A stretch of 56,899 bases of DNA from an uncultured Bacteroides sp. (GTDB lineage: Bacteria > Bacteroidota > Bacteroidia > Bacteroidales > Bacteroidaceae). Each line of letters opens with the position of its first letter. Position 1 is the first letter of the stretch. The translations under genes were made by a program, and so were the position numbers. Location: positions 1-56,899 of the forward strand of contig USPQ01000011.1 of assembly GCA_900556625.1 (NCBI GenBank). The letters are read 5' to 3'. Under the pieces are notes generated by a model. The model ran no database searches and had not been told where the DNA came from. It saw only the letters and a list, made by a program, of their open reading frames with translations. Shown one piece after another: positions 17,034-25,174 of this stretch.

Positions 17034-19952
17034 ATGAAAAGATTATCAGTCGGGTTGGTGCTGATGTTGTTATGCACCCTCTCTATTTTCGCACAGAATA
17101 AAGTGATTTCTGTTTCGGGACGTGTTGTGGAATCTGATTCTAAGGAGCCGGCAGCACAAGCCACCGTTCAATTATTGTCGTTACCCGATAGTGCTTATGC
17201 TGCTGGTATAGCCAGTAGTAATAAGGGCTGGTTTACGCTTCCGAAAGTGAAAGCCGGGAAATATCTGTTGAAGATTTCTTATATTGGTTTCCGCACAAAG
17301 TTTGTTCCTGTACAATTGTCAAACAATGTTCCTGAGAAAAAAATGGGGAATATTGCTCTGGAACCTGATGCTGTGATGTTGAGTGAGGCAGTGATTACGG
17401 GGACTGCTCCGGAGGTGACGGTGAAGGAAGATACGCTGGAGTATAATTCAACGGCTTATCGTACTCCTGAAGGTGCCATGCTGGAGGAGTTGGTAAAGAA
17501 ACTTCCGGGAGCGGAGATTGATGATGACGGTAACGTCAAAATCAATGGTAAAGAAGTCAAGAAGATTATGGTGGACGGTAAGGAGTTCTTTGGCGGTGAT
17601 GTGAAAACCGGTTTGAAGAATTTGCCGGTCAATATGATTGACAAGTTGAAAACATACGATAAAAAGTCCGACTTGGCCCGTGTTACCGGAATTGATGACG
17701 GAGAGGAGGAGACGGTTCTTGACTTGAAGGTGAAGAAAGGAATGAACCAGGGATGGTTCGGTAACGCGAATGTGGCAGGCGGGACTGAAAGCCGTTATTC
17801 AAGTAATGTAATGCTGAACCGTTTTGTTGAAAACAGTCAGTTCTCATTGATAGGATCAGCCAATAACGTGAATGACCAGGGATTTTCGGGCGGAGGAGGC
17901 CGACCCCGGTTCCGGAATAGCAACGGTTTGACCGCCACTAAGATGCTCGGTGCAAACTTTGCCACCCAGACGGATAAACTGGAACTAGGCGGTAGTGCCC
18001 GTTATAATTTTAGTGACAGAGACGCTATATCTACTAATTATTCGGAACGTTTCTTGCAGAATGGCAACTCCTATTCTAATTCGAACAGTAAAGGTCGTAA
18101 TAAGAATACTAACTTTAATGCCGATTTTCGTCTGGAATGGAAACCGGATACGTTGACTAACATTATTTTCCGTCCTAATTTTTCTTATGGAAAATCTGAT
18201 GGGTATTCGATTTCAGAATCGGGAACGTTTAATGAGGACCCTTTTAACCTTGTGTCTAATCCGAATGCTTTTTTGAATAAGGTGGTATGGGATAGTGAGG
18301 ATGACCCTTTGAAGGATATCCGTGTAAATGCGAGTAACAGTGAATCTATGTCAGAGAGTAAGAGTCTTTCGGCTAATGCTTCTTTGCAGTTGAACAGGAG
18401 GTTGAACAGTCTGGGACGTAACATTACATTCCGTGGTACATTCAGTTATGGTGATAATGACAGTGAGTCGTTTAGTGAGGCATTGACGCGCTATTTTGAC
18501 GCAGTGGCCGGAAAGCCGGATGATGATAACAGGCGGTATACCACATCTCCTACGAAGAACTATGATTACACGGCAGAATTGACTTATAACGAACCGATAG
18601 CGAAAGCTACTTTTTTGCAGTTCCGTTATAAATTCCAATATAAATATAGTGAAAGCGACAGAAGCACCTATGATCTGATACCGGATGCTGACAAAGGTCA
18701 GGTTTGGGACTGGCATTTTGGTGACGAACTTCCTCTGGGATATGAGAATAACAGGGATCAGGATTTGAGTAAATATGCCAAGTATAATTATTATAATCAT
18801 GATATAAATGCAGGGTTGAATCTTATCAGAGAAAAATATAGATTTAATGTAGGAGTCTCTCTGCAACCGCAAAATACTACGTTGACTTATAAGAAATCGG
18901 AGCTTGATACTATTGTGAAGCGGTCGGTCTTCAATTTTGCCCCGAATATTGATTTCCGTTATCGTTTCTCGAAGGTGAGCCAATTGCGCTTTACTTATCG
19001 CGGACGTGCGAGCCAGCCAAGTATGGAGAATTTGTTGGATATCACCGATGACTCAAACCCGCTGAATATCCGTATGGGTAACCCGGGATTGAAACCTTCT
19101 TTCTCTCATAATATGCGTTTGTTCTATAATACTTATAACGCGGACAGGCAGCAGGGGATAGTGGCACATGCTTTCTTCAATGCTACCCAGAATAGCATTA
19201 CCAATGGTACTACTTATAATCAGGCTACCGGTGGAGTTACTGTGAAACCGGAAAATATCAATGGTAACTGGAATGCGTCGGGAATGTTCGGATTTAATAC
19301 GGCTTTGAAGGATAAACGATTTACTGTCAGTACTTTCTCTCGTGTCGGATATACGAATGCGGTTGCTTATCTGTATAATCAACAGACAACTGTAAACGAT
19401 AAGAATACAAGTACTACATTGAATTTAGGGGAAGATGTGAGAGGTACTTTCCGGAATGACTGGTTTGAGTTTACGGTGAACGGTTCTATAAATTATAACT
19501 TTGAGAAGAATAAGTTGCGTCCGGAGAATAACCAGGAACCGTACACTTTTGGTTATGGTGCCAGTACGAATATCAATATGCCTTGGAATATGTCATTGTC
19601 TACCAATATCACGAACAATGCCCGCCGCGGCTATCGGGATGCCAGTATGAACAGAAATGAACTTATCTGGAATGCACAAATTGCTCAGAGTTTCCTTAAA
19701 GGTAATGCGGCAACAATCAGTTTTGAGATTTATGATATATTGAAGCAACAGACTAATATCAGCCGTTCATTGACTGCCGATATGCGTTCTGTTTCTGAAT
19801 ATAATGGTGTAAATAGCTATTGTATGCTTCATTTTATCTATCGCCTGAATATCTTCGGAAATAAAGAAGCTCGCGGAAATATGCGTCACGGAGGTTTTGA
19901 CGGTGGTGGTCATGGTCCTCGCGGTGGCGGAATGCGGCCTATGCGTTTCTAA
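17034..19952 (+). CDS. Outer-membrane beta-barrel protein with carboxypeptidase-regulatory-like N-domain (TonB-receptor-like)
   Basis: 972 aa. Signal peptide residues 1-21 (cleavage near IFAQN). Residues about 25-110 are a carboxypeptidase-regulatory-like beta-sandwich (VSGRVVESDSKEPAAQATVQ). A plug-like segment follows (MLEELVKKLPGAEIDDDGNV, KIMVDGKEFFGGDVKTGL, MIDKLKTYD). The remainder is a large barrel rich in alternating aromatic strands (RYNFSDRD, FRYKFQYKYSESDR). The protein ends in a Gly/His/Arg/Met-rich tail (NMRHGGFDGGGHGPRGGG) rather than the usual barrel-closing phenylalanine strand alone. Members of this outer-membrane barrel family are common in Bacteroidetes and their cargo is mostly unknown. 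No SusD partner is adjacent. A strong terminator follows. Confidence 0.85.
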   Translation: MKRLSVGLVLMLLCTLSIFAQNKVISVSGRVVESDSKEPAAQATVQLLSLPDSAYAAGIASSNKGWFTLPKVKAGKYLLKISYIGFRTKFVPVQLSNNVPEKKMGNIALEPDAVMLSEAVITGTAPEVTVKEDTLEYNSTAYRTPEGAMLEELVKKLPGAEIDDDGNVKINGKEVKKIMVDGKEFFGGDVKTGLKNLPVNMIDKLKTYDKKSDLARVTGIDDGEEETVLDLKVKKGMNQGWFGNANVAGGTESRYSSNVMLNRFVENSQFSLIGSANNVNDQGFSGGGGRPRFRNSNGLTATKMLGANFATQTDKLELGGSARYNFSDRDAISTNYSERFLQNGNSYSNSNSKGRNKNTNFNADFRLEWKPDTLTNIIFRPNFSYGKSDGYSISESGTFNEDPFNLVSNPNAFLNKVVWDSEDDPLKDIRVNASNSESMSESKSLSANASLQLNRRLNSLGRNITFRGTFSYGDNDSESFSEALTRYFDAVAGKPDDDNRRYTTSPTKNYDYTAELTYNEPIAKATFLQFRYKFQYKYSESDRSTYDLIPDADKGQVWDWHFGDELPLGYENNRDQDLSKYAKYNYYNHDINAGLNLIREKYRFNVGVSLQPQNTTLTYKKSELDTIVKRSVFNFAPNIDFRYRFSKVSQLRFTYRGRASQPSMENLLDITDDSNPLNIRMGNPGLKPSFSHNMRLFYNTYNADRQQGIVAHAFFNATQNSITNGTTYNQATGGVTVKPENINGNWNASGMFGFNTALKDKRFTVSTFSRVGYTNAVAYLYNQQTTVNDKNTSTTLNLGEDVRGTFRNDWFEFTVNGSINYNFEKNKLRPENNQEPYTFGYGASTNINMPWNMSLSTNITNNARRGYRDASMNRNELIWNAQIAQSFLKGNAATISFEIYDILKQQTNISRSLTADMRSVSEYNGVNSYCMLHFIYRLNIFGNKEARGNMRHGGFDGGGHGPRGGGMRPMRF

Positions 19953-19975
19953 GCCATAGCAAATATAGAATAGTG

Positions 19976-20019
19976 AAGTCCCGGTGCTGCGATGATGAGT
20001 TGTCACCGGGACTTTTTTG
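19976..20019 (+). terminator. Terminator after the outer-membrane barrel gene
   Basis: AAGTCCCGGTG (19976-19986) pairs perfectly with CACCGGGACTT (20004-20014) and is followed by TTTTTTG. Confidence 0.92.
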
Positions 20020-20079
20020 TTTATCCGATAATTTACTTTATATTTGTTGTTCCGTAGCTCTATAAAGAAGGAGATTTCT

Positions 20080-21519
20080 ATGATTGATTGGAACTATATA
20101 GTGAGTCAGATAGCAACTGTGGCTTTTGATATACTCTATTTCGGAGCCATTATCAGTACGATTGTCATTATCATTCTTGACAATCGGAATCCTGTCAAGA
20201 CTATGGCTTGGATACTCATCTTGCTTTTCCTGCCTATTGTGGGGCTTGTCTTTTACTTTTTCTTCGGCCGGAGTCAGCGTCGGGAGCGTATAATCGGACA
20301 AAAGAGCTACGACCGCTTGTTGAAGAAACCTATGGCGGAATACTTGGCGCAGGACTGTTCCGATATTCCCTATGAATACTCCCGTCTCATCCAGCTTTTT
20401 CGTCATACCAATCAGGCTTTTCCTTTCGAAGGGAACAGGGTGTCTGTCTATACGGAAGGCTACACCAAGTTACAGGCATTATTGCGCGAACTTCAGAAGG
20501 CGAAACAGCATATCCACATGGAATATTATATCTTTGAGGATGACGCCATTGGTCGTCTGGTGAGGGATGTATTGATAGAAAAGGCCTCGCAGGGAGTTGA
20601 AGTTAGGGTAATCTATGACGATGTGGGGTGCTGGCACGTACCCAATCGTTTTTTCGAGGAAATGCGTAATGCAGGCATTGAGGTGAGAAGCTTCCTGAAA
20701 GTGCGTTTCCCTTTGTTTACCAGCCGGGTAAATTATAGGAATCATAGAAAAATTGTAGTGATTGACGGGCGTGTGGGCTTTGTTGGCGGAATGAATCTTG
20801 CCGAACGCTATATGCGTGGCTTTTCTTGGGGAATATGGCGTGATACGCATATTATGCTCGAAGGCAAAGCGGTGCATGGTCTACAGACGGCTTTCCTGCT
20901 CGACTGGTATTTTGTGGACCGTACGTTGATTACAGCTTCCCGTTACTTCCCGAAAATAGATTCTTGCGGAACTTCTCTTGTGCAGATAGTCACAAGTGAA
21001 CCTATCGGTCCATGGAAGGAGATTATGCAGGGATTGACCGTGGCAATTACCGGTGCGAAAAAGTACTTCTATATGCAGACCCCTTATTTCTTGCCGACGG
21101 AACAAATATTGGCAGCTATGCAAACTGCAGCTTTATCAGGAGTGGATGTGCGTCTTATGTTGCCAGAACGTGCTGATAACTGGATTACACATCTTGGGTC
21201 GCGTTCCTATCTGCGGGATGTGATGCAGGCGGGCGTTAAGGTTTTCTTTTATAAAAAGGGATTCCTGCATTCTAAATTAATGGTTTCGGATGATATGCTT
21301 TCTACGGTTGGTTCCACTAACGTGGACTTCCGCAGCTTTGAGCATAATTTTGAGGTGAATGCTTTCATGTATGATGTGGAGACAGCGCTTGAGATGAAAG
21401 AAATATTCCTTCAGGATCAGCGCGAAAGCACGCAGATATTCTTGAAAAACTGGGTAAGGCGTTCATGGAGGCAGAAGGCAGCGGAGTCTGTTGTTCGTCT
21501 GTTGGCTCCGCTACTTTAA
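20080..21519 (+). CDS. cls: Cardiolipin synthase (phospholipase D superfamily)
   Basis: 479 aa from the ATG at 20080, preceded by AAGAAGGAGATTTCT, a good ribosome site; an in-frame TTG at 20044 is not needed. Two N-terminal membrane segments (about residues 5-30 and 38-60) are followed by two HKD half-sites: NHRKIVVIDGRVGFVGGMN and HSKLMVSDDMLSTVGSTNVD. The enzyme condenses two phosphatidylglycerol molecules, or PG and another phospholipid, to cardiolipin at the inner membrane. It is separated from the upstream gene by a terminator and converges with rsmD 21 nt downstream. The subfamily assignment rests on the membrane segments plus the paired HKD sites. Confidence 0.92.
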   Translation: MIDWNYIVSQIATVAFDILYFGAIISTIVIIILDNRNPVKTMAWILILLFLPIVGLVFYFFFGRSQRRERIIGQKSYDRLLKKPMAEYLAQDCSDIPYEYSRLIQLFRHTNQAFPFEGNRVSVYTEGYTKLQALLRELQKAKQHIHMEYYIFEDDAIGRLVRDVLIEKASQGVEVRVIYDDVGCWHVPNRFFEEMRNAGIEVRSFLKVRFPLFTSRVNYRNHRKIVVIDGRVGFVGGMNLAERYMRGFSWGIWRDTHIMLEGKAVHGLQTAFLLDWYFVDRTLITASRYFPKIDSCGTSLVQIVTSEPIGPWKEIMQGLTVAITGAKKYFYMQTPYFLPTEQILAAMQTAALSGVDVRLMLPERADNWITHLGSRSYLRDVMQAGVKVFFYKKGFLHSKLMVSDDMLSTVGSTNVDFRSFEHNFEVNAFMYDVETALEMKEIFLQDQRESTQIFLKNWVRRSWRQKAAESVVRLLAPLL

Positions 21520-21540
21520 ATGTTATTCTGTGGTGAAATC

Positions 21541-22074
21541 TTATCTGAAGAGAGAGAAGTTAACACTTCCGTAAACTCTTCTTTCAATGAAGTGAGGGTT
21601 CTCTTCAAAATTATTATCTTTTCCATGTTCCAGTACAAATAATCCGTCTTCTTTGAGAAGGTTATTCTTGAAGATTAACTCCGGTATGGTTTCCAGTTCT
21701 TTTAGGGCGTAAGGAGGATCAGCAAAGATAAAGTCAAACTGTTCGCGACTGTTATTGATAAACTTGAATACATCTCCCCGTATCGGCAGACATTTGTCAG
21801 TCTGCACTTCCTTCATAATCTTGCAGATGAATGAATAGTGAGCCGGCTCCTTCTCAACACTGATAACGCGGTCGCAGCCTCTGGATACCAGTTCGATACT
21901 GATGCTGCCTGTTCCGGCAAACAAATCGAGTGCAGTGACTCCTTCCTCGAAATCAATATAATTGTTGAGTACATTAAACAGATTCTCTTTGGCAAAATCT
22001 GTCGTAGGACGTGCTTTAAAGGTTCGGGGCACATCAAATCTTCTTCGTTTATAAATACCGCTGATTACTCGCAT
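21541..22074 (-). CDS. rsmD: 16S rRNA (guanine966-N2)-methyltransferase
   Basis: 177 aa. The SAM-binding motif is ALDLFAGTGSISIELVSRG, followed by VISVEKEP and the catalytic DPPY tetrapeptide in FIFADPPYALKEL, the RsmD pattern for N2-guanine methylation. The N-terminus MRVISGIYKRRRF with ARPTTDFAKENLFN is the usual RsmD start. It overlaps the upstream DUF3822 gene by 10 bp, a strong sign of one transcript with DUF3822 and the pilin-like gene. The pairing of rsmD with DUF3822 is common in Bacteroidetes, as I recall. Confidence 0.93.
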   Translation of the reverse strand: MRVISGIYKRRRFDVPRTFKARPTTDFAKENLFNVLNNYIDFEEGVTALDLFAGTGSISIELVSRGCDRVISVEKEPAHYSFICKIMKEVQTDKCLPIRGDVFKFINNSREQFDFIFADPPYALKELETIPELIFKNNLLKEDGLFVLEHGKDNNFEENPHFIERRVYGSVNFSLFR

Positions 22075-22835
22075 GTTAATAAGGCTTGCATGTCAATATT
22101 AGTTGCAGGATTCATGATGAATACCTGTAAGATGAATTTTCTAAGTTCGTTCATCAGAATTTCTTTGTCGGGAAGGGTTCCGGTGAGATGAAGCTCATCC
22201 CGTTCCTGGTTGAATTCTAATTGTTTCCACGCATACAGCAAATAGTAAATACGATCTTCTGTATGGAAGCACTCGAAAGAATTAGCAAGCAGGAGATGTC
22301 CCCGTTCGAAACAATAGATGTCGATGCCTTCCTCACGTACGGAAACATACATTTTCTTGCTATTGCCCAGTCTGCTTTTTACGGAGAAATATTCAATGAG
22401 CGGAGTCGATTGAGAATAAAAACGAGCTTCGGGGTATTGTTCGGTTAGAAAAGAGTATGCGCTTCTGTCTATACCGAAGACAATAACTACATTATTCTTT
22501 TTCAGAATATTGTAAATGACCGTTTCATTTTCCCGCTTCTGATGGTTGTGATAGAATAAAAGGTCGGCCTGCTCTTCTTCAAACAAATCCAATGGCACTA
22601 TCGTAAAACGCTTGCTAGCCAGCATGATGTTTACCCGTTTGTAAGAATGACCTAAGAAGTCCAATTCGTGAAACACAGCCTTGAGATTGGCTGTAAGAGA
22701 TAAAGACGTATCAATCTCCTTTTCTATCACTGAGAAAGAGTCGTCATGAATCGGGTTATAGATAGAAAAAGAAAATCCATCCGTACTAAGACGGATGGAT
22801 AAAGTATATTGTTTTGATTTAGTAAAATCAATCAT
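22065..22835 (-). CDS. DUF3822 family protein, possible actin/PilM-like fold
   Basis: 256 aa, no signal peptide or membrane segment. The sequence has two halves that each begin with a strand pattern (QYTLSIRLSTDGFSFSIYNP and KKMYVSVREEGIDIYCFERG) and the second continues with HLLLANSFECFHTEDRIYYL. This layout resembles the actin-like PilM/FtsA fold, though no nucleotide-binding loop is convincing. The ATG overlaps the stop of the upstream pilin-like gene by one base (TAATG) and its own end overlaps rsmD by 10 bp, so the three genes are translationally tight. Function unknown. Confidence 0.75.
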   Translation of the reverse strand: MIDFTKSKQYTLSIRLSTDGFSFSIYNPIHDDSFSVIEKEIDTSLSLTANLKAVFHELDFLGHSYKRVNIMLASKRFTIVPLDLFEEEQADLLFYHNHQKRENETVIYNILKKNNVVIVFGIDRSAYSFLTEQYPEARFYSQSTPLIEYFSVKSRLGNSKKMYVSVREEGIDIYCFERGHLLLANSFECFHTEDRIYYLLYAWKQLEFNQERDELHLTGTLPDKEILMNELRKFILQVFIMNPATNIDMQALLTCE

Positions 22836-23521
22836 TATTCCCAGTTACCAGCACCATTGTTTGGAGTGTCGATAGAACCTACCATCAAACCACTGTATTT
22901 ACCTAATTTGGAATCTAAGTCTTTCAGGTTGATAATTTCCTGTTTGTCGAGTCCGCTCAAATAAGTATCGTATGGAGCTTTTACTTCGAACAAGTATACA
23001 GGAGCACCGGATTTAGCGGTATCGTTTCTAACATTCATTTCGAATTGAGCGCCATTTCCATGAGGGATAAATTTCATAGAATCCGGATTGAATCCTTTCG
23101 GATAGATAGTATCCAATACAGCTACCCACATAGTGTCACGTTTGAAGTTTTCAAGTCCCCATTTCTTAACTTCGTCATATCTGCCGGTCTTCTTAGCTTT
23201 TTCGATGATCGACATTGCTTTCTTTTCAGTTAATCCGTCTTCCAACTGCTTGTCTGTCAATTGTCCGATTTTCATAACGAACGGCAACTTCTGATTCTTA
23301 ACGAAGTCAATCAATGTGTCCAATTTAGGAGCATACATTCCGTGGTGGAGCATACGGTATTCCTGCTGTGCTTTACGGATGTCAATTAGACGGGCAATGA
23401 CTGCTTTTTCTCTGTCTTTTTTTGCGTTTTCAAAATTGATAGGACCCATGATACTGGCGTAGCAGATGTAAACCAATGCGGCAGCACAGAGCACCAATAC
23501 AATATTAAATACTGTTTTCAT
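22835..23521 (-). CDS. Membrane-anchored protein with pilin-like N-terminal region, function unknown
   Basis: 228 aa. A single hydrophobic segment at residues 4-24 (VFNIVLVLCAAALVYICYAS) is followed by a long amphipathic helix (REKAVIARLIDIRKAQQEYR) and then HGMYAPKLDTLIDFVKNQKL. That layout recalls pseudopilins, where an N-terminal helix with a KxxQxxY run leads into a small beta domain with a loop and a long tail. There is no GF/E prepilin-peptidase site, so it would stay anchored by an uncleaved signal. It heads the operon with DUF3822 and rsmD. A TATTTTTG -7-like element lies at 23557-23564 on the minus strand, 36 nt upstream. I do not know its function. Confidence 0.65.
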   Translation of the reverse strand: MKTVFNIVLVLCAAALVYICYASIMGPINFENAKKDREKAVIARLIDIRKAQQEYRMLHHGMYAPKLDTLIDFVKNQKLPFVMKIGQLTDKQLEDGLTEKKAMSIIEKAKKTGRYDEVKKWGLENFKRDTMWVAVLDTIYPKGFNPDSMKFIPHGNGAQFEMNVRNDTAKSGAPVYLFEVKAPYDTYLSGLDKQEIINLKDLDSKLGKYSGLMVGSIDTPNNGAGNWE

Positions 23522-23556
23522 GATAAATTATGTTTTTAGTTGTTATATTCGCATCG

Positions 23557-23564
23557 CAAAAATA
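23557..23564 (-). promoter_or_regulatory. Candidate -7 element of the pilin-like/DUF3822/rsmD operon
   Basis: TATTTTTG on the minus strand fits TAnnTTTG and lies 36 nt before the start codon. The -33 region has no clear TTTG. Confidence 0.45.
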
Positions 23565-23616
23565 GAATAAATATATTTAAATACGATAGTTCCTCGAACT
23601 TTTTTCTCGTACAAAA

Positions 23617-25035
23617 ATGATAAATAACTATTTAGAAAGGCAAATTAAGGAAAATTTTCCTTATGAACCAACTTTAGAGCAGGAAATTGCTGTAAAATCT
23701 CTTTCAGAGTTTCTTCTGTCTACCTTGGCGGATGAAGTTTTCATCCTCAGAGGCTATGCCGGTACTGGTAAAACATCTCTAGTAGGGGCATTGGTGAAAA
23801 CGATGAACCAGTTGCAGCAAAAGTCTGTTTTACTGGCTCCAACGGGACGTGCGGCAAAAGTTTTTTCGGCCTATGCGGGACATTCTGCCTTTACTATCCA
23901 TAAGAAAATATATAGACAACAGTCTTTTTCTAATGAAATCAGTAATTTTTCGATTAATGACAATCTTGCTACAAATACTTTGTTTATTGTTGATGAGGCT
24001 TCGATGATTTCTAATGAAGGGTTGTCGGGCAGTGTATTCGGTACGGGACGTTTGTTGGATGACTTGGTGCAGTTCGTGTATTCGGGACAAGGTTGCCGTC
24101 TTTTGTTAATGGGAGATACGGCACAGCTTCCGCCGGTGGGAGAGGAGTTAAGTCCCGCGTTGTTTGCCGATGCATTGAAAGGATATGGACTTGAAGTTCG
24201 TGAGGTCGATTTGACTCAAGTAGTTCGTCAGGTGCAACAATCCGGCATCTTGTGGAATGCGACTCAATTGCGGCAATTGATAGCAGCAGATGAATGCTAT
24301 TCGTTACCAAAGATAAAAGTGACCGGCTTTCCGGATATACAAGTCGTTCCGGGAGTAGAATTGATAGAAAAGCTGACCGATTGTTATGACCATGACGGAA
24401 TGGATGAAACGATTGTGATTTGTCGCTCTAATAAACGCGCGAACTTATATAATAATGGAATACGTGCGCAGATACTTTGGCGGGAAGATGAATTGAATTC
24501 CGGAGATATGTTAATGGTAGCCAAGAATAATTATTATTGGACGGAGAAATATAAAGAAATGGATTTCATAGCCAACGGAGAGATTGCAATTGTTCGCCGT
24601 GTCCGTCGTACCCGTGAAATGTACGGCTTCCGTTTTGCGGAAGTCACTCTCAGATTTCCCGATCAGAATGATTTTGAATTGGATGCTAATTTGTTGTTGG
24701 ATACTCTACATTCAGATTCGCCTGCATTACCGAAAGCGGATAATGACCGGTTATTTTACACAGTGCTGGAAGATTATATCGATATTCCCAATAAACGTGA
24801 CCGGATGAAGAAGATGAAAGCTGACCCACATTATAATGCGTTACAAGTGAAGTATGCGTATGCGGTCACTTGTCATAAGGCACAAGGTGGCCAGTGGCAG
24901 AATGTGTTCCTGGATCAGGGATATATGACGGATGAATACTTGACTCCCGATTACTTTCGTTGGTTGTATACGGCGTTTACTCGTGCGACGAAGACGTTGT
25001 ATTTGGTGAATTATCCGAAAGAACAAGTGGAGTGA
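23617..25035 (+). CDS. RecD2/Dda-like superfamily 1 DNA helicase
   Basis: 472 aa. Helicase motifs in order: Walker A GYAGTGKTSLVGALV near residue 50, motif Ia LLAPTGRAAKVFS, Walker B FIVDEASMIS, motif III LLMGDTAQLPPVG, and near the C-terminus AVTCHKAQGGQWQNVFLD with WLYTAFTRATKTLYLV (motifs V and VI of the UvrD-like C-domain). It should be an ATP-dependent 5'-3' DNA helicase acting in replication or repair. It lacks the long N-terminal domains of RecD2 and is closer in size to Dda-like helicases. It is divergent from the pilin-like gene and convergent with susD. The terminator after it works in both directions. Confidence 0.88.
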   Translation: MINNYLERQIKENFPYEPTLEQEIAVKSLSEFLLSTLADEVFILRGYAGTGKTSLVGALVKTMNQLQQKSVLLAPTGRAAKVFSAYAGHSAFTIHKKIYRQQSFSNEISNFSINDNLATNTLFIVDEASMISNEGLSGSVFGTGRLLDDLVQFVYSGQGCRLLLMGDTAQLPPVGEELSPALFADALKGYGLEVREVDLTQVVRQVQQSGILWNATQLRQLIAADECYSLPKIKVTGFPDIQVVPGVELIEKLTDCYDHDGMDETIVICRSNKRANLYNNGIRAQILWREDELNSGDMLMVAKNNYYWTEKYKEMDFIANGEIAIVRRVRRTREMYGFRFAEVTLRFPDQNDFELDANLLLDTLHSDSPALPKADNDRLFYTVLEDYIDIPNKRDRMKKMKADPHYNALQVKYAYAVTCHKAQGGQWQNVFLDQGYMTDEYLTPDYFRWLYTAFTRATKTLYLVNYPKEQVE

Positions 25036-25043
25036 TTTAGTTG

Positions 25044-25088
25044 AAAAAAACAGTAGATTAAAGGAGAAGTTCCCAATCTACTGTTTTT
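25044..25088. terminator. Bidirectional terminator between the helicase gene and susD
   Basis: AACAGTAGATT (25049-25059) pairs perfectly with AATCTACTGTT (25075-25085). A T-run follows on the plus strand and an A-run precedes it, giving a T-run on the minus strand too. It ends both the helicase transcript and the susC-susD transcript. Confidence 0.9.
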
Positions 25089-25174
25089 CTGATTCTATCT
25101 AAGAAGACAAGTTCCTGTCATTAGATTTTTTCAGGCTTTGGCACAAAGAGTTTTAGCACTTTGTTAGTGACTGA

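Noticed and set aside
20044..20079. TTG start for cardiolipin synthase
   Set aside because: A strong ribosome site directly precedes the ATG at 20080.
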